A DNA stretch of 64,000 bases, taken from assembly GCA_907163375.1 (NCBI GenBank), contig CAJQUW010008635.1, positions 274,002 to 338,001 of the forward strand, in the 5' to 3' direction. Each line of letters starts with the position of its first letter. The stretch's first letter is position 1. Source of the stretch: Prostheceraeus crozeri. Lineage: Eukaryota > Platyhelminthes > Polycladida > Euryleptidae. Positions 44,966 through 60,535 of this stretch are shown here, piece after piece. The notes under the pieces were generated by a model. It was not told the origin of the DNA and searched no databases. It saw nothing but the letters and a program-made list of their open reading frames with translations. Made by a program: the position numbers and the translations under genes.

Positions 44966-47900
44966 GGGGCTTGTGCACAGAGTGGATAAACGTGAACTTC
45001 GAGAGAGTTTGATCGTCTCACTCAGCATTTAAGCTCATCCACTAAGTCATGTGCAAACACACGTGTCTGAAGTAAACGAATGCCAAAACGTCTTCATTGT
45101 ATTTTAGCAGACCAATAGCCAATGTAAGTCGCCGATTCAACTTCCCATACAGAAACTAAGTACAAATTTCATCGTGTCAGGTTAGACATTACAAATAATT
45201 TTGGTATTTTTTTAAAAGCGCAACCTCAAAAAAATATAGACGTTATTAATGCTAAATTTTTATGGAACGACTGTGCGTCGTCTTTTATAGCCTACAACGA
45301 AGCAGAATGCTGTTAGTAAGACTACATTTTAAGTGGCAGAACAGCTGAGATCTGAGTCTAACAACAGCGAAACAGTCTAAGATTCATAAGCGCAAGCTAT
45401 GGTGTATTGGTACGCTTAAAACGAAACTCGTCTTATGGAAATAGATTTCGATTCGATTCGCGATCTCTCGACTCGATTCGATTCAACTGGATCTAACTGA
45501 ATCTATTACATATTTCTCTTTTCTCCTCTATCTTGGTTCTCTTCTTTCTTAAATTTCTATCATGCTGCTGTGACACACAACAAGAATATCCGCTTCTATA
45601 AGCACAGAAGTTTCTAATTAGACTTAGCGACGACAAATTTTTTACTGAACAATACACAATCACTGCATGATCACACAACAAGTGGACACATACACACAAA
45701 CTGACATGCAATGTTTATGTTATGAGCGATAGCCCGAAAACACACAAAGAGGATCACTACACATTAAACATTAGACACCTCAGTTTGAAGTCACTCAGAC
45801 AGTACCATACACGATCTGTTAACTGGCACTTCGCAGTATCCTGCCTACATAGGATGGTTACAAGGTAATTCCGGGGTGACTAATGGTTGAGAGCGCGACG
45901 AACGAGCAAGTGGATAGATGGCGCGTGTCTGTACATGACACGTGCTCATGCTTTCACCGATCCCATACTGTGGACTTGTGGGTATCATCAACTGACTGAC
46001 TATTGAATGATCTCTCTTGACCTTTCGCGAATCAGCTTGTCTAGCGGCAACTAGTGTTATGAGAATACTATCATCGATAGCTCTTTCAACATAAACAGCC
46101 TACTTTCGAAGCGAAATAGATAAAAATACGAACGGATCTCTTATAACGATATAAGAAGTTTTTTATTGGCACTATCTATTTATGTCACTATATTCACATT
46201 GTATATCTGATAATTAGCATCCGACAAATCCACGAGATATCTGAACCGAATGGCATACTAATACACTGACCTTCCACACGAATCATCGATCAGGCTCAGT
46301 ATCATTCAATATACAGTGGCACAGAAACAGTCTATTAAGCACCTCCATTTACAATGTACAGCACACATTTTACATGCATAGGTATAGTGCTTGATCCTAA
46401 TCATCATACTCCTTTACTATCACAATTTATACTAACATATTCTAATTTCAACTCGTTACAAATTTTTCCAGCCGCAATTTTAAGTAATTCTTATAAAATT
46501 TCTGTTATCTTCTAAGGAAACTACAGACACACAATCAACTCATACACTATCAACATAGAAACGATCGTTCAGCGCTACATTTCCGCCACAGACGTCTGTC
46601 GCAACAGTCCATTAATCGTTATGCACATTCAATGTGTTTCCTTCATCTTTGTCATGACATGCCATATTCTACACACACACTTTTATATCTACTTCGTTCC
46701 ATGCACTTAATCCCAGTGACATGAAGCGCTGTCGAATTATTTCATTTGTCAAATTTTGTTCGTAATAAGAATTTAAGCAATAGTTTTCATCAGAAGAAAG
46801 TTCACGAGATTTTATTACCAAGTGGATCCGAGGAAGCTTGATTTGAAAATAATTTTTTCTGATGGAATAGAAGTGCAATTTTTTGTTTTAAACTGATTTG
46901 TTGGTCTTCTGAATCAGTGTAAGTTGCGACAATTGGTCAGTTCATCAGCTAGTACGTTCTCAATGGAGATGATATATTTACATAGACAGTACACTTTAGA
47001 TGTATATTATCATCTCACTACAGAGATAGTGAGCTCAGGCCTCTTGAGCAATTTTGAAAAAAGTTGAGAATATGTACAATATTACATTTTACAGACTAAA
47101 CTAACTTCATCATGACATAACGTGAGTCCCGATGACATCATAAGCTATAATATCTCTTTATTCTCATTGCATTTCAGGAAAGCGAAAAACCGGCTCCACC
47201 CTCCATCCTTGCCGTTCGTACATATGTCATAGAACTGAGAAAATCAATCGAACTATGATTTATACTACACAGGAACAGAACAGAGCGAGGCGCGTTATAT
47301 CGACGATTATCAGCGAGGATGCACTAAGCTGAGAGAAAACAGAGCCGCAGTATGGAACTAGGGGTGATTACTCTGACAACATAACATAGCACACTGAACA
47401 TCATAGCTTATCCAAGCTCACAAGCTTATATTAGTCATGAGGAAGACGGATAGGCGGGGGGGGAAAACGCGCGAGCGTGTTTTTCCTCGGCAACGCGTTG
47501 CGGCGAAAAGGCGAGTCAATTGCAACAAGAGCGGAATGTCTACTAGGATTCGACATCACAGTGGACACAGCCTAGCGATGAGCAAAGGTGATATCTAAGG
47601 GGCTCCAACCGTAATGATGGAGGTGTGGGTGTTGTGTAAACTTCAGTATTTACAAAATATCTACTATGTATCTCTGATGATAGACGATATTGACATTGCG
47701 TAGCTGACATGCGCAGTCTTTCTCTGTCTCTACGCATCTCATTGATACACAGTGAACAGTTTTATCACACGATCTTATTTCGGAAATTGATATATATAGA
47801 GATCGTTCGTCTGATCATATCTAGCGAAACTTTGCAATTAATTGCAATAATAAGCGCGATGAACTCAGAAATGTGTGATTATTAGTAAATTTATCTTTTT

Positions 47901-50279
47901 CTCTGCAGAAGGTCATGCATAGACAATAATGAGAGTTTATTTAGACATCTAGAATCACATGATCTTAACGACCGAGACATTCTCGACTATAGTCGCATGC
48001 ATTCATGTATATAAAAGCATCGAGAACATGAATTGTTCATTTTCCGCAATCTTGTGTGCTGCTATATAACTATCTTACTGAAGCATGCTATTTATTGACT
48101 GGGTATTTTTTTTCTAAGCTTGCTGACTGAAACTAAATGATATGCGATGTATCAAATTAAGTGACACTTTTCCGTCTACCGAGATGCCTAGAGTACGGTG
48201 TGTGTGCGTTATTATACATTAAGTCACCAAGAGAGCACAGATAACTAGAACGAATATAGCGCGCGGTGTCACTCGAGAGCGTTATCGCACACTATAGTTA
48301 AGTTCATAAGTTGAATATTACCAGTCATCATGACATAGTTATTACGCGATAGACATCCCGCACGACGAACCTTGAGAATTCGATCTTGAACACTTCCATA
48401 AATCTCATGCGCAACATGATACAGACTAATAAGGTAATCAAATATTGAAAACAAATGCTAGACAGAGAGCATGCTCTGAAACTAAAGTGATAACTCTGTA
48501 ATCTAGGACTACTATGCTGGTGCGTGTGTACATAGCGGCCCCTCTAGCATATACGTTGACTGATCTCATTACAACGCTGTACCATGTATCGATACGATAC
48601 TCATCTGTCTCCTACAATCTAAGACTGCGCAGAGCATGATTAGTGTAGAACAATTCGCCACAACGTATACTGACACAGAGAATCGTATATCATCAATCTG
48701 ACAGATGATATCACGTCACATGATATTCTACAAGCTGAATAGTATAAAATGCAGGAGTGCCATTACGACAATCATAGTAGACAAGTCATCAAGTCAGCAG
48801 TCGGTAGACTAGTCCAAGCAGTGATTCCGCGGCAGTATGCCGTCTAATCATTGAGTGGATAGCAGTTGACTGCCGATACGTACAGGGGGAGAATGAGTAG
48901 CTGACGCCTATGCCATTAGGCTATTTGAGGCATGGCACTACTCTGATTCATCGCACATGTAGAGACCGCGTCACTGGTGAAAGATTTGCTGAGCTTGCCT
49001 GATCTTTCTAGACAAGATAGCGTTAATCTACGATCTCAAGCACTAGCCGCATCATCAGATCGCGAGGAGACAAGCTATGTTTACACTTGCATTTCCCTAC
49101 GTGTGTGCGACAATATGCATATGAACATAGGTAGTTCAATGCATATATGCATACGAATGCATTTAATAAATCACTCTATAATACGTCATGCACAAGCGCT
49201 CCTATGAGCAAAAAGAGTCGCTAGTTCATCAGATGCGATGAACATTAGAGCTCGAGACGACGCATTACTTAAAATCAAAACTCCCACATCGTATGCAGTT
49301 AAGACAGAGAGTATGGCTTTCACACGTGTCTTTTATTTGGATCGTATTCTCCAGATGGCATCTGACGCAACGAGTGAGTCGAGTCAGATCCGCCTTCTCA
49401 CTTGTCGTGTTTACTGTTCTACGTAATTCCAGATTTCAATTCACCAGGGTATCATGCTGCATGCTTTTCTGACTAGGTTATTTGGTCATTATTTGACAAA
49501 TACACTTGCTATAGTGGGGGCTCGCTTGTCGGCTGTGTCGTGCGACGAGCGCATCATCCATCCTATACTTGCTGCATCCTTATGTCCAGTTTTAGAACGC
49601 TATATCCTATTCCACTCGTTAGACTCTTATGGTACCGTGAGGTCGGTAAGAGCTAATCGATTATACAATGTGCGAATAACTGGATCTGCGTCTACGATTT
49701 TTGACATATTCACTAATTTTGTTCCTGCCTAAAAGTCTGTGACTCATTTGGATAACAGACGGTACGCGCCCGTAGTAGGTCAATCTTGCGTCGCTACGAA
49801 AGCGTCTGTAGTGTTCTCTAACGAGGACTTAGAAATCACCTGCAGTGATTGATTAATTAGTATATGTATCCGTCTCCATGTTCGGCCGTATACACGAATT
49901 GCAGTTCTGACTTCTGCAGCGGTTCCTATGCTTCTTAGCATACACATTTGCATGCGCTAGCATCGTCCAACTTTCGAATGCGACTTCGATACCGTGTTCT
50001 GACGGATATATCATAAGTTATTCACATGCCAATGATCGTATTGAGGCAATCTGAATGCATCACTATCGACACGAGATTATGACAATAAACTTGGGCTGCT
50101 TGTGATTGATATTCCTTCTGTCTGAGACATCTAGTCCGTTTGATCAGATGACTTCTAGGCATAGTCAAATCTTAAGTCCTTACATCTACCTCTACTAGAA
50201 TCGGTACAAGATAGAAATCACACCCGACTCCACAAAAAATATAGACTCCGGGACTCCGACTCCGCATCTCTGATTCAAG

Positions 50280-50820
50280 ATAAACATTGGAGAAAGGAAC
50301 ATGTGAGTGGACCACTGTAAAAGCATTGAGTGCCTGCTGCTTGAATTTGATTTTTTTCATTGCCTACCGGGATTTTGAGAATCAGATAATTAAAGGGCCT
50401 TTTTTGAAATTAGTATACTCAAAAATTGAAATAATAATAATCCATCTTCCATTATTGGTGATTATAGTATTCAAGAAGCTGGTTCTGCTTTGTATAATTT
50501 TTATCAACACTGTAATAAAACACATTCAAATCTTCCCCGATAATCATGGCAATTTTGAAGCACTTCGGCTGCAAGAATCGCCTCAATGTAGCTACTTCTC
50601 TCCTCAGTATAGTCACCAATGGTAGGCACGCAGAACAGTAAAAACATGTACTGTCCGTTTATAATCAGACTAGTGGATGCATCGTGCTGCAAAATATTCG
50701 TGATAAGAGTATATGATCGACTTGTATACCTCTTTTGCCTCTCAGTATCACAATCAATTTACTCACATCACAGATCTAGTGACCAATCATATTACAGTTG
50801 GTCTTCCAACCATTCCTGAC
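50280..50820 (-). mobile_element. LINE endonuclease fragment inside the anomalous tract
   Basis: This stretch is visibly cleaner than its surroundings. On the minus strand one frame reads LIINGQYMFLLFCVPT, then DYTEERSSYIEAI; a neighbouring frame reads MIIGEDLNVFYYSVDKN. These match the order of an apurinic-type LINE endonuclease, where a NVYxP-like strand precedes a GDFN/GDLN motif. It has no counterpart in 35.97-44.86 kb. A LINE fragment is likely; the clade (CR1/L2/RTE type) is not resolved. Its presence here is odd and is discussed as a finding. Confidence 0.4.
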
Positions 50821-52229
50821 TTAACCAAAATATGATGCGGTCGCCAAGACACAACACTGAGTGGTTGAGTACACGCAATTCGATTTGCCTGACTGAACTA
50901 CGTATACCCTAACCGCTTACTTAGTATGACATTTCTCAGTTCATTTAGCTTATCGGTCAGATGTCAACTAGAAATCTTGACCTGCACAAAGTCTGCGTTA
51001 TACAGCATGCTGTATTTATAAACTATCAAACGTTGATAGACTCTATCAAAAGCATTGCAGTCATTCTTTCTAGTGCTATTAGCTCTCTCTTACTAAAGAC
51101 GTACAGATGGCATCCAACAGGCCATTACAGAGTGTACATTATCTATCAGACATTAGGTCTTCTAAATTCACACTTCGAGCCTGTTTTTACATATTTCTAC
51201 ACACACCACAAGACACAACACAGTTTATTATCCGCTTAGCACACACACACAGAAACAAGGATCTAGATATTTACTCAACTTACACTGAACTGAGTTCTTT
51301 CGTTCTACTATTGACTTCTACTCAGTCACATACGCAGATATGATCCAGTATCTAGCAGATTTCTCATAGAAAAAGCGCATCTCCCTCGCTAGCGATCCCG
51401 CAAATCGCTTAAAGCGTCTGGATATTCACGACATCCTGTTGACTTCTCCATGTTTAGCGTTTCTTCACAGCTGGCTTCAATGTGTCAACCCTATTCATTC
51501 ACGTTTATTAATCATTATACCACAATTCATAGCTACTAGTATAGTAATCCGTAGGCCATAATGAGAGACTTCACATACAATGAAATCATCTGTAAGTAGC
51601 TACGTGCTATCAATAACCTACAGCGATCCGATCTGTCCTATCACTTAGCGAGTCGCGAGCATCATAGCGTGAGATAATGTAAAGACAATATCAAGTCGAC
51701 TTACTTCTTATGTGCTCAGAGAGAGATGTGCTATATCGATCACCATACATTAGATACTTGGATTCTCCAGTTTCTACCATCCGCTCATATCGATACTTTA
51801 TTTTCATCTTCGCCATATTATCTGCCACACGACCTAGACAATAGCTCAGATAAACAAATATTTCTCTTATATCTCATCACACCATACCATATGATATCTA
51901 CAGAAGCTGCTTAAATGTCTCATGCCACAGCACTAGGCGAGATAGCCACCTATCAGAGCAGACTCACAGAGTGTCTCGGACTGCGATATCACACGGCTAG
52001 ATGGTTCTAAGGTTGGTAGATGTCGTCATCGGATCACTCATCTCGTAAAAATTCCCTGGTTATGACATTTGGCGTGCACCGGGCAATCTCCCTACCCTCC
52101 CAATCGTGCGAGAGGGCTTGAGAAAGTGTATCTAGCGTGAAACGGCTCGCAGACAGCTGAACGAATAATTATAATTGTCTCGCGCACTAGTCAAGTTACA
52201 CTTAGCAATCGAAAACCTTCTATTCTCTG

Positions 52230-52580
52230 AGCATTGAATGTGGTTATGACATATCTTAGCTTTATAGGTGCACTTTAGTTCAACTTCAGAATCCATAAGA
52301 AATAGATTTTTTATCTACATTTTGACTAAAAGGGAAATTTAAGTTCAAAAGTCGCCGGCACATCCGGGAAAACAAAGTTTTAGGGCATGGAAGTATCCAA
52401 TAAAAGCCTTAGAATTTGCACACGTGGAATCATTCATTGCCCATTTATACGGGTTATCAACATCCGTTAGTATAAAAGTAGGTCACAACTCACAAGTCCG
52501 AAAAGGCTAGCCACGAAATTTTTTGGTAGCCACTAATTAGTAGAGTTTGCCAATGAAGTCTGTACACACTTATCGACTTC
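52230..52580. other. Second cleaner segment inside the anomalous tract
   Basis: Compared with the surroundings it is AT-rich with homopolymer runs like genuine sequence. I found no match to the left arm and no coding domain. It may belong to the same extra insertion as the LINE fragment. Confidence 0.3.
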
Positions 52581-55500
52581 AACTATATTGCTCAGCCATG
52601 CTCATTTGTTCTACGATCATCTGTCATATGAGCATTCAGATATACAGCATATGTACAAGACTATGACCTAGCAATGCTGTCGACATAAGACAACTCACAA
52701 ATAGATCAGGCCTCTGAGCCATGTCGTAGTCCTGCGCTACGGGCCACGCGATCACGAAAAAGAGCCGCATCTTGTGCTTAGCTCGCTTCTCTCATGAGTT
52801 AACTAGCATTTGTCATCAGGCAACTCTATACTAAGTGACATAGTCATAATGATAACAATCAAATTGTAGCGCATGTATTCCGGTATGAAGCAACAAACAT
52901 CATCGACAGCAGCTGTCCATCTCTACGGCCCGCTAGCCTTATCAAAACATCTTTCTCCCCAAACAACCACATGAATCGATACCACTCCGACACCTTTCCT
53001 CGCATAAAGAACATCCAAATTACATCTCGTTCAAGTCGCGCAACAGTGTATCTATTTAATGAGAATCAAAGTTTATGAACCGGAAGAGTCAGTATGCAAA
53101 GAGAGAAGACATCCGCGCGACAGCTTGAACTACTAGCGCACTGCTAGCCTCATGATACATCTCTATATCTGACACTATTGAAAGTGCTGCACGCTGCATA
53201 GTGGAGTTTAGGATTTCGAATAGCAAAATTTTCACATGCAAAGTACGCATCCATCAAGTCATTACACTCTATCCACTCTCTGTACGAAACGGTTTCTTGA
53301 CACACCTACGAGATAACTACAAAGATTATAGCGTGTACACTACTAGACAAACTTAACTTCCTATTGTAAGCATAAGGCCTATTCTCATTTATAAACGCTA
53401 AACAATGTCACATCGAAACACTAAACTTGCCACGGTCATTACGTAATAATGACCTAGATACTGTTAGATAAGATGCAGCACGAGATCAGCAGTCACTCAT
53501 CGTCTACTCTATCCTCTACATGGTGTCTATCTCCTGTATTAGCTTCACGTGAAGCGCATCGAGATAGATTGCGTATCATATAACATCAAGGTACGACATC
53601 CGTAACTACTCTAGTTGCATGGCAAAACAACAAGACAACACACGAAAAGAACAGCACAAAGATGTGCAGTCGATTCGCAAAAATAAGAACACAACAACAC
53701 ATTAACAACAAGCAAACCAATTACATAAACAGGACAAGACACACAAACATTTTTAAGACGAAGACGCGAAACACAGAATAAACCACACACATCAAAAATT
53801 ACACACTCCTGAGTCAACATAAAACTAAAGCTCTCTAGTGACACTCATAGCATAAGAAGACGTTCTGAATTACATCAACTGTCTTTCCGAGTATTGTGTT
53901 AACTCATTACTCAGTACGTCAGAATATTGAGTCCTCGTAGTGGACTACTCGTGCTATACATTGCAGTCTAGATGACTACAACGTCTGTCTTTTAGACGGA
54001 AATCCTCATGTACAATTTTACTCACTCTCTAGATTTCTCGATTATCAAATCGCCATCAATGCTTTGACATGTGCTATGCTTAGACAGCGTACACATCATG
54101 CTAGAGCTAACTAGCACGATTCTCTGCCCAACTGTCTACGCTTGAGCTCTGTGTAAAGAGCTGATGAATGTTACCTAAATGAGTACGATAATACACTGCA
54201 CCTAGAGCTATAGCACAGATCACAGCATATATGAAATACCCATCGCCATGCGATGACTGTCATCAGTATGAGACTGCTACACTAACATAGTAGTTCTACA
54301 TACTACTCAACACCTCTAATTACACACAGAGATCATACAGTCTAATGTTGAGACGGTCGCGCTGAATAAGACTGCATAATAGTACTATTTGCATTCTAGC
54401 TACTAAGACATATTATAGCGATCATATTCTGCATGACACTGAGATTACTAAATCTACTTCGCGACCGAATAGATTCCTAACATGTTTAACAAACAAGAAT
54501 GCGCCGGTTTCATGGCTTACATGGCATATGCAACTTCGCGAATGCTTTGATGAGCAATGATTAGAGATATTATTCCATGCACAGAGCGGCTATGAGCATA
54601 AACTTTATACATTGTAGGCGCTCATAAAGCGAACTGATCACTACATAGAAGAGAGATAGCAAATACTTCACGCTTATACTCATCTGCGACATATCGAAAT
54701 AGAAGAAATAGTCTATTGCGCGTATATCCATTCTCGTGTATTAGTATCTAGTGGAGCTATTAGATGATATCTACATCTTTCGATATATGTATGCCGCGCA
54801 GGGAAAGATCCAACTATTAGTGACTGGCTGCGGATATATGCGTAAGGTAAACCAATGCACGACTATTCGGAAATTGTCTTTCTCCAGTGTAGCCTCTTGG
54901 TGGGACAGATAGCTCCACTATGTTTCCAATGTGTCTCCCCTGCATGACGGGAGTGTAAACACGTGTGGCCCTGAAATTATGGTTCGACATCACCGCAATA
55001 CAGATACAATCGACTAATCACCATAGACAAAGTCGCGAAGAAATGACGAAAAGTCTAGGACATGAATGCACAACTTGAGATGAGAAACACATCTTGCCGA
55101 AGATTCAAGTGAGGAGTGAATCGTCTAGAGTGAGAGGACGACAAAGAGCGAGACGAGAGAACATTTGTGCGAGCTGCAGCAGTATCTCTTGTTTTGAGGT
55201 TAGTAGCTTATAGTGTTATCTTAAGGCAATTCCGAGTTTACGACGCGAGCTCGGATTGTTCTAGTTTCGACAAAAGCAACATCTACGCTTGCATCCGCAG
55301 AAGCCACAACCCGAAGTCCTACTGCCATCGACAATTTATCATCAGATGTATCAAGCAAAACAATAAGCACAAGCACGCGACAACATGTGACACATTATCA
55401 AAATACAGCACACATCAGCTCACCTGTGACCAAAGTACTGTAACGATCCTTGTGACAAACGGATTCGCGTGCGTGAACAGATAGCATCAGTATATGTGTT

Positions 55501-58500
55501 GCATGACACTATCGCATACCAAGATAATTCGCATGCACATAGTCTAGCATCCATACAACATGCGTACATATTATGTGAACACAGAGCTGTGATTCCCGAA
55601 GTCGCTTTACAGTAACATGGCAGTAATGATCTCCAATGCTACTTCATTAGACACTCGAGCTCGGCGATGACTCAAGACAGCGTCATATAGAGTATGCGTT
55701 CCAGCTATAGCATCAGTTATAGTGAAAGTGGTTCCCCTGTTCAGACTTAGTAATTCTCCATCGATATAGCATTAGTTCAAACAGTATCTGCTACGATAGA
55801 CCAATGACACAGAATGTCCATAGTCCTAACAACTAAAAACTATCTATCATATATACCAGTGTCGAGATTACAATAGTGAACATTTGATATTAATTCGACT
55901 ATCGTTCCAGCGACTTATTCTGAACATTGCGACTTTGAGACAATATGTATTGTCGATCAACAGATATGATCTGCTTACAATGTTTCTCTTACACTTCTCC
56001 AGTAAAAGCGCCTTAGAAGAGTAATATGCCCTTGAAGGAGAAATTTTCCAATATTAGATCTATTCTATCAGCTGTGACATATCTTGCTTCAAGATGTCTC
56101 TTACACACAACAGCCTGCAAACGCGATCTCATACAAATCTAAGCAATACTACTGTGTACATGCTACAGATGAACCAAAATTCGATTTAATACCTACTGTC
56201 AACATCAATGTATGCTTAAGATTTGCACCTTCTTAAAAACCTTAGTGAAACATTGCGTTGACAGAGCACTGCTGACTGCGTCGACGACAACATCAATAGA
56301 CACGATGTACATATTAATCTTCATGGAATAGTACAGAGCACAATATTTCTAGCTATCCACATCATTTATCAATATTAAACGCCATTACTAACGGGAGTGC
56401 CGCCGCTATCTCACTTGATTGCATCTTCGGAGCAATTCACAGTCCAACAATCATCTGATCTGTAATCTCTAGGGAGTAGTCTAAGCAACTTCTCCTCACA
56501 CACATGACTTGAACAAAAGTTTGACGTACGTGACTGATCAAATAGTGTTCTTAGAAAGCGAGCAATCTGTATCGTACTATTATATCGACTTGTCTCAGAT
56601 TTGTTCTCATATGCTCCATCATCTGCGTCACTGCTCACTGTTCAGGAGACAAGTACAGACTCGCGCGGACAAGTCTCTCTTCATGAACAGATATCTCGCG
56701 AATTTTCCTAGTTCCTATTGCATTACCACTACAAACTATGCTTAGCTGTGGCTGACACTGCAGCACTCACTGCATGTGGCAAATGTATATACTGAACCAT
56801 CAGAATTACTATTCTGAATCAATCTTGATGACCTAATCTCGAAAGTTCCACGGTAACAGCTCTGATTACGTTCACTGATTTTCCAAAACAGAATAACATG
56901 TCCACCATCAACTAGCTTAAAAACTCAAAGATATTATTGATCTGACATAGAATCTATGGGCTAGTCTCTGATAACTTTCACTCAGCGTATGCAATGGTCA
57001 ATTCGGGTTTATTGATGATCGATTAGTTGGGCATCAAGAGTTTAACTAAAACTACACTGTCTTGCGACATAAGTACATATGTATACAACAGTACATCATT
57101 GCGATTCATGAGGAGTCTGGATATGAGTATGGAGTGTCTCAGTCAGTCGTCTAAGGACAAGTCACACGGAAGCGCGATGACTCGCGTAGATCGGAAAAGC
57201 ACGCAATAGAGTTTGAGGTTTACGTGATCGAGGACAGAGGCAACACTTACAAGACGATCTACGCGTCATCCAAGCGACAGTGCGTGCTTTACGTACTGTA
57301 GATCTTTAGTACGTCTGCTAGAAAAAAATGAATAAAATATTATGATATACATCATAAACTATAGACTAACAGATTGTGCAGTCCTGTCCCTGAAGTTCGA
57401 GACGTCGCGAGATGTATCTAGGAAGGTCAGCCTGTAGACACGCGACCTTGCCATAGTAGTGTAACGACAATACAAGAGCAACATCTGCTATTAATCGAAA
57501 TATGCAAGAGTCATAGTCTGAGTTGAGGATACTGTCATACAGACTACACATTCGCACTGGGCCGACAAAGTGAGAATAGAGACGCATCGTCTGATGTTGC
57601 ATCGGGAATCGACATCGAGAGGATGAGAACCGACGTGACGTAGATGCATACGCTGCAAGCTAAACAGCAGTCGTGAGTTATGTAGAAATCGACAGTCAAC
57701 GCGGACAAGACAGCGCTGATGCATCAAGTCGGAATATTTGATTGAGACTGACCTAGACTCAGAGAGGCTTGCTACTCGAGCGATTCGAGCACAATGACAG
57801 TTGACAGATGACGAGACACCGTGTTCATATCGCTTGCCAATGAACGATTTGCTCCATGTTGAAGTCCAAGTACAACGACAACGTGTACACGCGGCACGTA
57901 GACGCGGATGTCATGGTTTGGCCGTATCTCAGCACAACTGGATACAACAATCACGGGGGGGGGAACAAACAAACTATATGAGATATGTTAAACGTTACAA
58001 AAGTACTATCTTTACTTTGAAAAAAAACTGTGAAGGATTGTGGTACAGAGTGGGAGTGATAGGGGACCATGACAGGATCATCCAGATGTATAGCAACAAG
58101 GCAACACTTCGACAGCAAGCATATCAATAAGACTTCGACGAGTACACAGTGCACAGCCGCGGTCAGTTGTTCCAAACAGCTAGTGTACATCAGAGAATCA
58201 ATCTGATGCTTTTCGGATGACTCACGAGCAAAATGCCCAAACGTGTATCGCGCTCAGTGTATTCTACTAACTACGTCATGGCTAAGCAGTGCAGAACTAA
58301 ACACGCAAGCTATGGTGAGGCCCCTCTTCTCTTTCGTCTGTGTTGCGCACAATGCGGGGGTGTAATCTTCTTTTTTTCTTCTCGCGCGGGGCGCGCTCAT
58401 CGTATCTTCTACCACCCAAAACCACTGGCACTGACAGCGGAGGATGCATTCTAACAGGTCAGCAGAGTGAGGAGCACCGGTTCACACGACCACACCGCAC

Positions 58501-60502
58501 ACTAAGGATCTCTATGAACATAGAGTTGCGTCGACAGACTGATCGAGCAGTGGAATTCTCTTACACCTGGCATTCATCCAGCGACTAGGTGCCTCCTCCA
58601 ATGCCCTCACGCAATCGATAGACCTAGCTTGGCTGCATCGACGAGTAAATGGCCACCGCCAACGTACATGCTAATCGTACTAGCGTCGATAATTATATAG
58701 CATGACGATTATTAGGAGAATTAGCAACATGTTCCTCTTTTCGTGTAACAAGCTCTTAGCCGATTAGTACTCGCGAGTCACGACTTGTATACACAATATC
58801 ATTACAGAACAAGCACAGACTAAACGAAACGTTACTAGTATCGCAAACATCCTAGTCTTTCATGCACAACACATGCAAACTATTGTATTCTATATACTAT
58901 TCACTAGTCTCTCAGAGTACCTACTACCAGATGCACTAAGCCTACAAATCATAGATAAACATGTACGTCTTCAGTAGATGCTGCCGGACCTAGACATGTA
59001 CTCATCACGGGCTACATGGAGTACCACTCAGTTTTGCACACATAGACTCTTCCTCAGCTGGTCAGCTAAACATATAGAGTTTCAAGTCTTATTGACAGGA
59101 CATGTCTATTAGACAATACTTTCAAAGACTAGACGAACGCATAGAGATCTTGGTGAGTTCTCGTCCCATACTCTCTATGAGTTGCTTCTTGATATTCTTC
59201 GTACGTCGATGGCCTTATCTGTGCTTTTCTCGAGGTTATACTTAATTGCGCGATACGCATTATCATACCTTTGCTGTCGTCTTTTTACTACGATGAGAAT
59301 GAGACTTGTATCCATAATTAGGGTACAGGCGAAGCAACCTATCAAAAGATGCAGAGAACTTTCAACACACTAATGGGACGAGCCATCACTTTCTCAGGTT
59401 CCTCATGCAACATACGAGCTTGCCCTAGTTACACTTTCTTACTGTAGCACATCTACTTTAGCGTGACTCTCAGTGGAAGCCTAGACAAAGTTCACTTACT
59501 TCGTGCCTCGACAGTTCTATCTTTGAATATGCCATTGAAGGCGCCTGTAGGCAAATCATCGTTCTTCTGTACCTAATTGCATCAATTATATTGAGGAATG
59601 CATCAGATTCTGACATAAAGAAACTTAGCGAAGAGTCTCTGGCAAAGAGTTTACAAAGCAATATGCAAACGCCGAACGGTATAACCACACATCGAGAGTT
59701 ATACTTATATATTATTCTCAACATGCTAAACATGCGCGCGCTACTCAATACATACTACTCTGCTCTATGGAAATACAACAAAACTTGACAACATTCACGG
59801 TTTCTTCTTCCTATAGTCAAGTTCTATAATTATCGCACGTATGACAAGCAATCATTATCAAGTTTGTAGGCGAGTTCACACCATAAACTACTAAAACCTT
59901 AGAATTTATCTGAAACGAGGGCTTTTTCAATTTATCTGTATCTCCGTTGCCAGTAAATAATATCTGAAGACCATAGTTTATTCGAAGGAGTTTCAACGTA
60001 GCTTCTGCAACTATGTAACCCTTCACACTGCACTTTCGGGTCATCTCAGTTACTGGTGCTGACGAATTATTGTCAAGAGCCAAAAAGACAGTTGTACTCA
60101 CTCTCGTACAAATCACTATAGATTCAGAACACTGTTATAGATAGTAAATTGTCGTAAGGTACTGATTTCACGAAGACAAAACCTAAAGCCACAGTCTTAA
60201 CAAAATTCCAATATATATCATCTCGAACTACATCTCAAAGTCGGGCTCTCTAGTCATATTACTGCGGCTTACACTTAGAACGACATCTCGGACAGATTCA
60301 CACAACGAGTCAAACTCTAGTACGCACTGTAGAGCAAGCCCACACACGAATTAAATAAAGTAAACAAATGTGTAATAGTCAGTCAGATTACTGGCATCAA
60401 CTCAATTGTCTAATTTGCATTTGAGCCATCGCAAACCACACTCCGAACAGTATTAAGAGTAGTAAGCGCTACTACTGGTCTGTTTGCATTAATTATCTGA
60501 CA

Positions 60503-60535
60503 CGGGGGTGGGGGGGCGGGCCGAGGTGGCGGGCC
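60503..60535. other. G-rich scrap in the anomalous tract
   Basis: A cacgggggtgggggggcggg-like patch. Similar G runs occur at 57955-57963, 47456-47462 and 62968-62996. They have no counterpart in the template sequence and look like read noise. Confidence 0.6.

Noticed and set aside
44776-45021. Proline-rich protein on the minus strand
   Set aside because: It is the translation of the poly-G run at the artefact junction.
48870-50200. Second copy of the Crypton recombinase gene
   Set aside because: Only a scrambled reverse-complement image of 40.9-42.2 kb, part of the fold-back artefact; no frame survives for more than a few codons.
55167-55484. 105-residue open frame
   Set aside because: Lies in the degraded mirror tract; composition and lack of any domain fit chance.
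57020-58900. Second Tc1/mariner element, including a 109-residue plus-strand frame at 57801-58130
   Set aside because: Fragments match the transposase strand of 38065-39040 in mirror order, with random insertions. It is artefact, not an old transposon copy.
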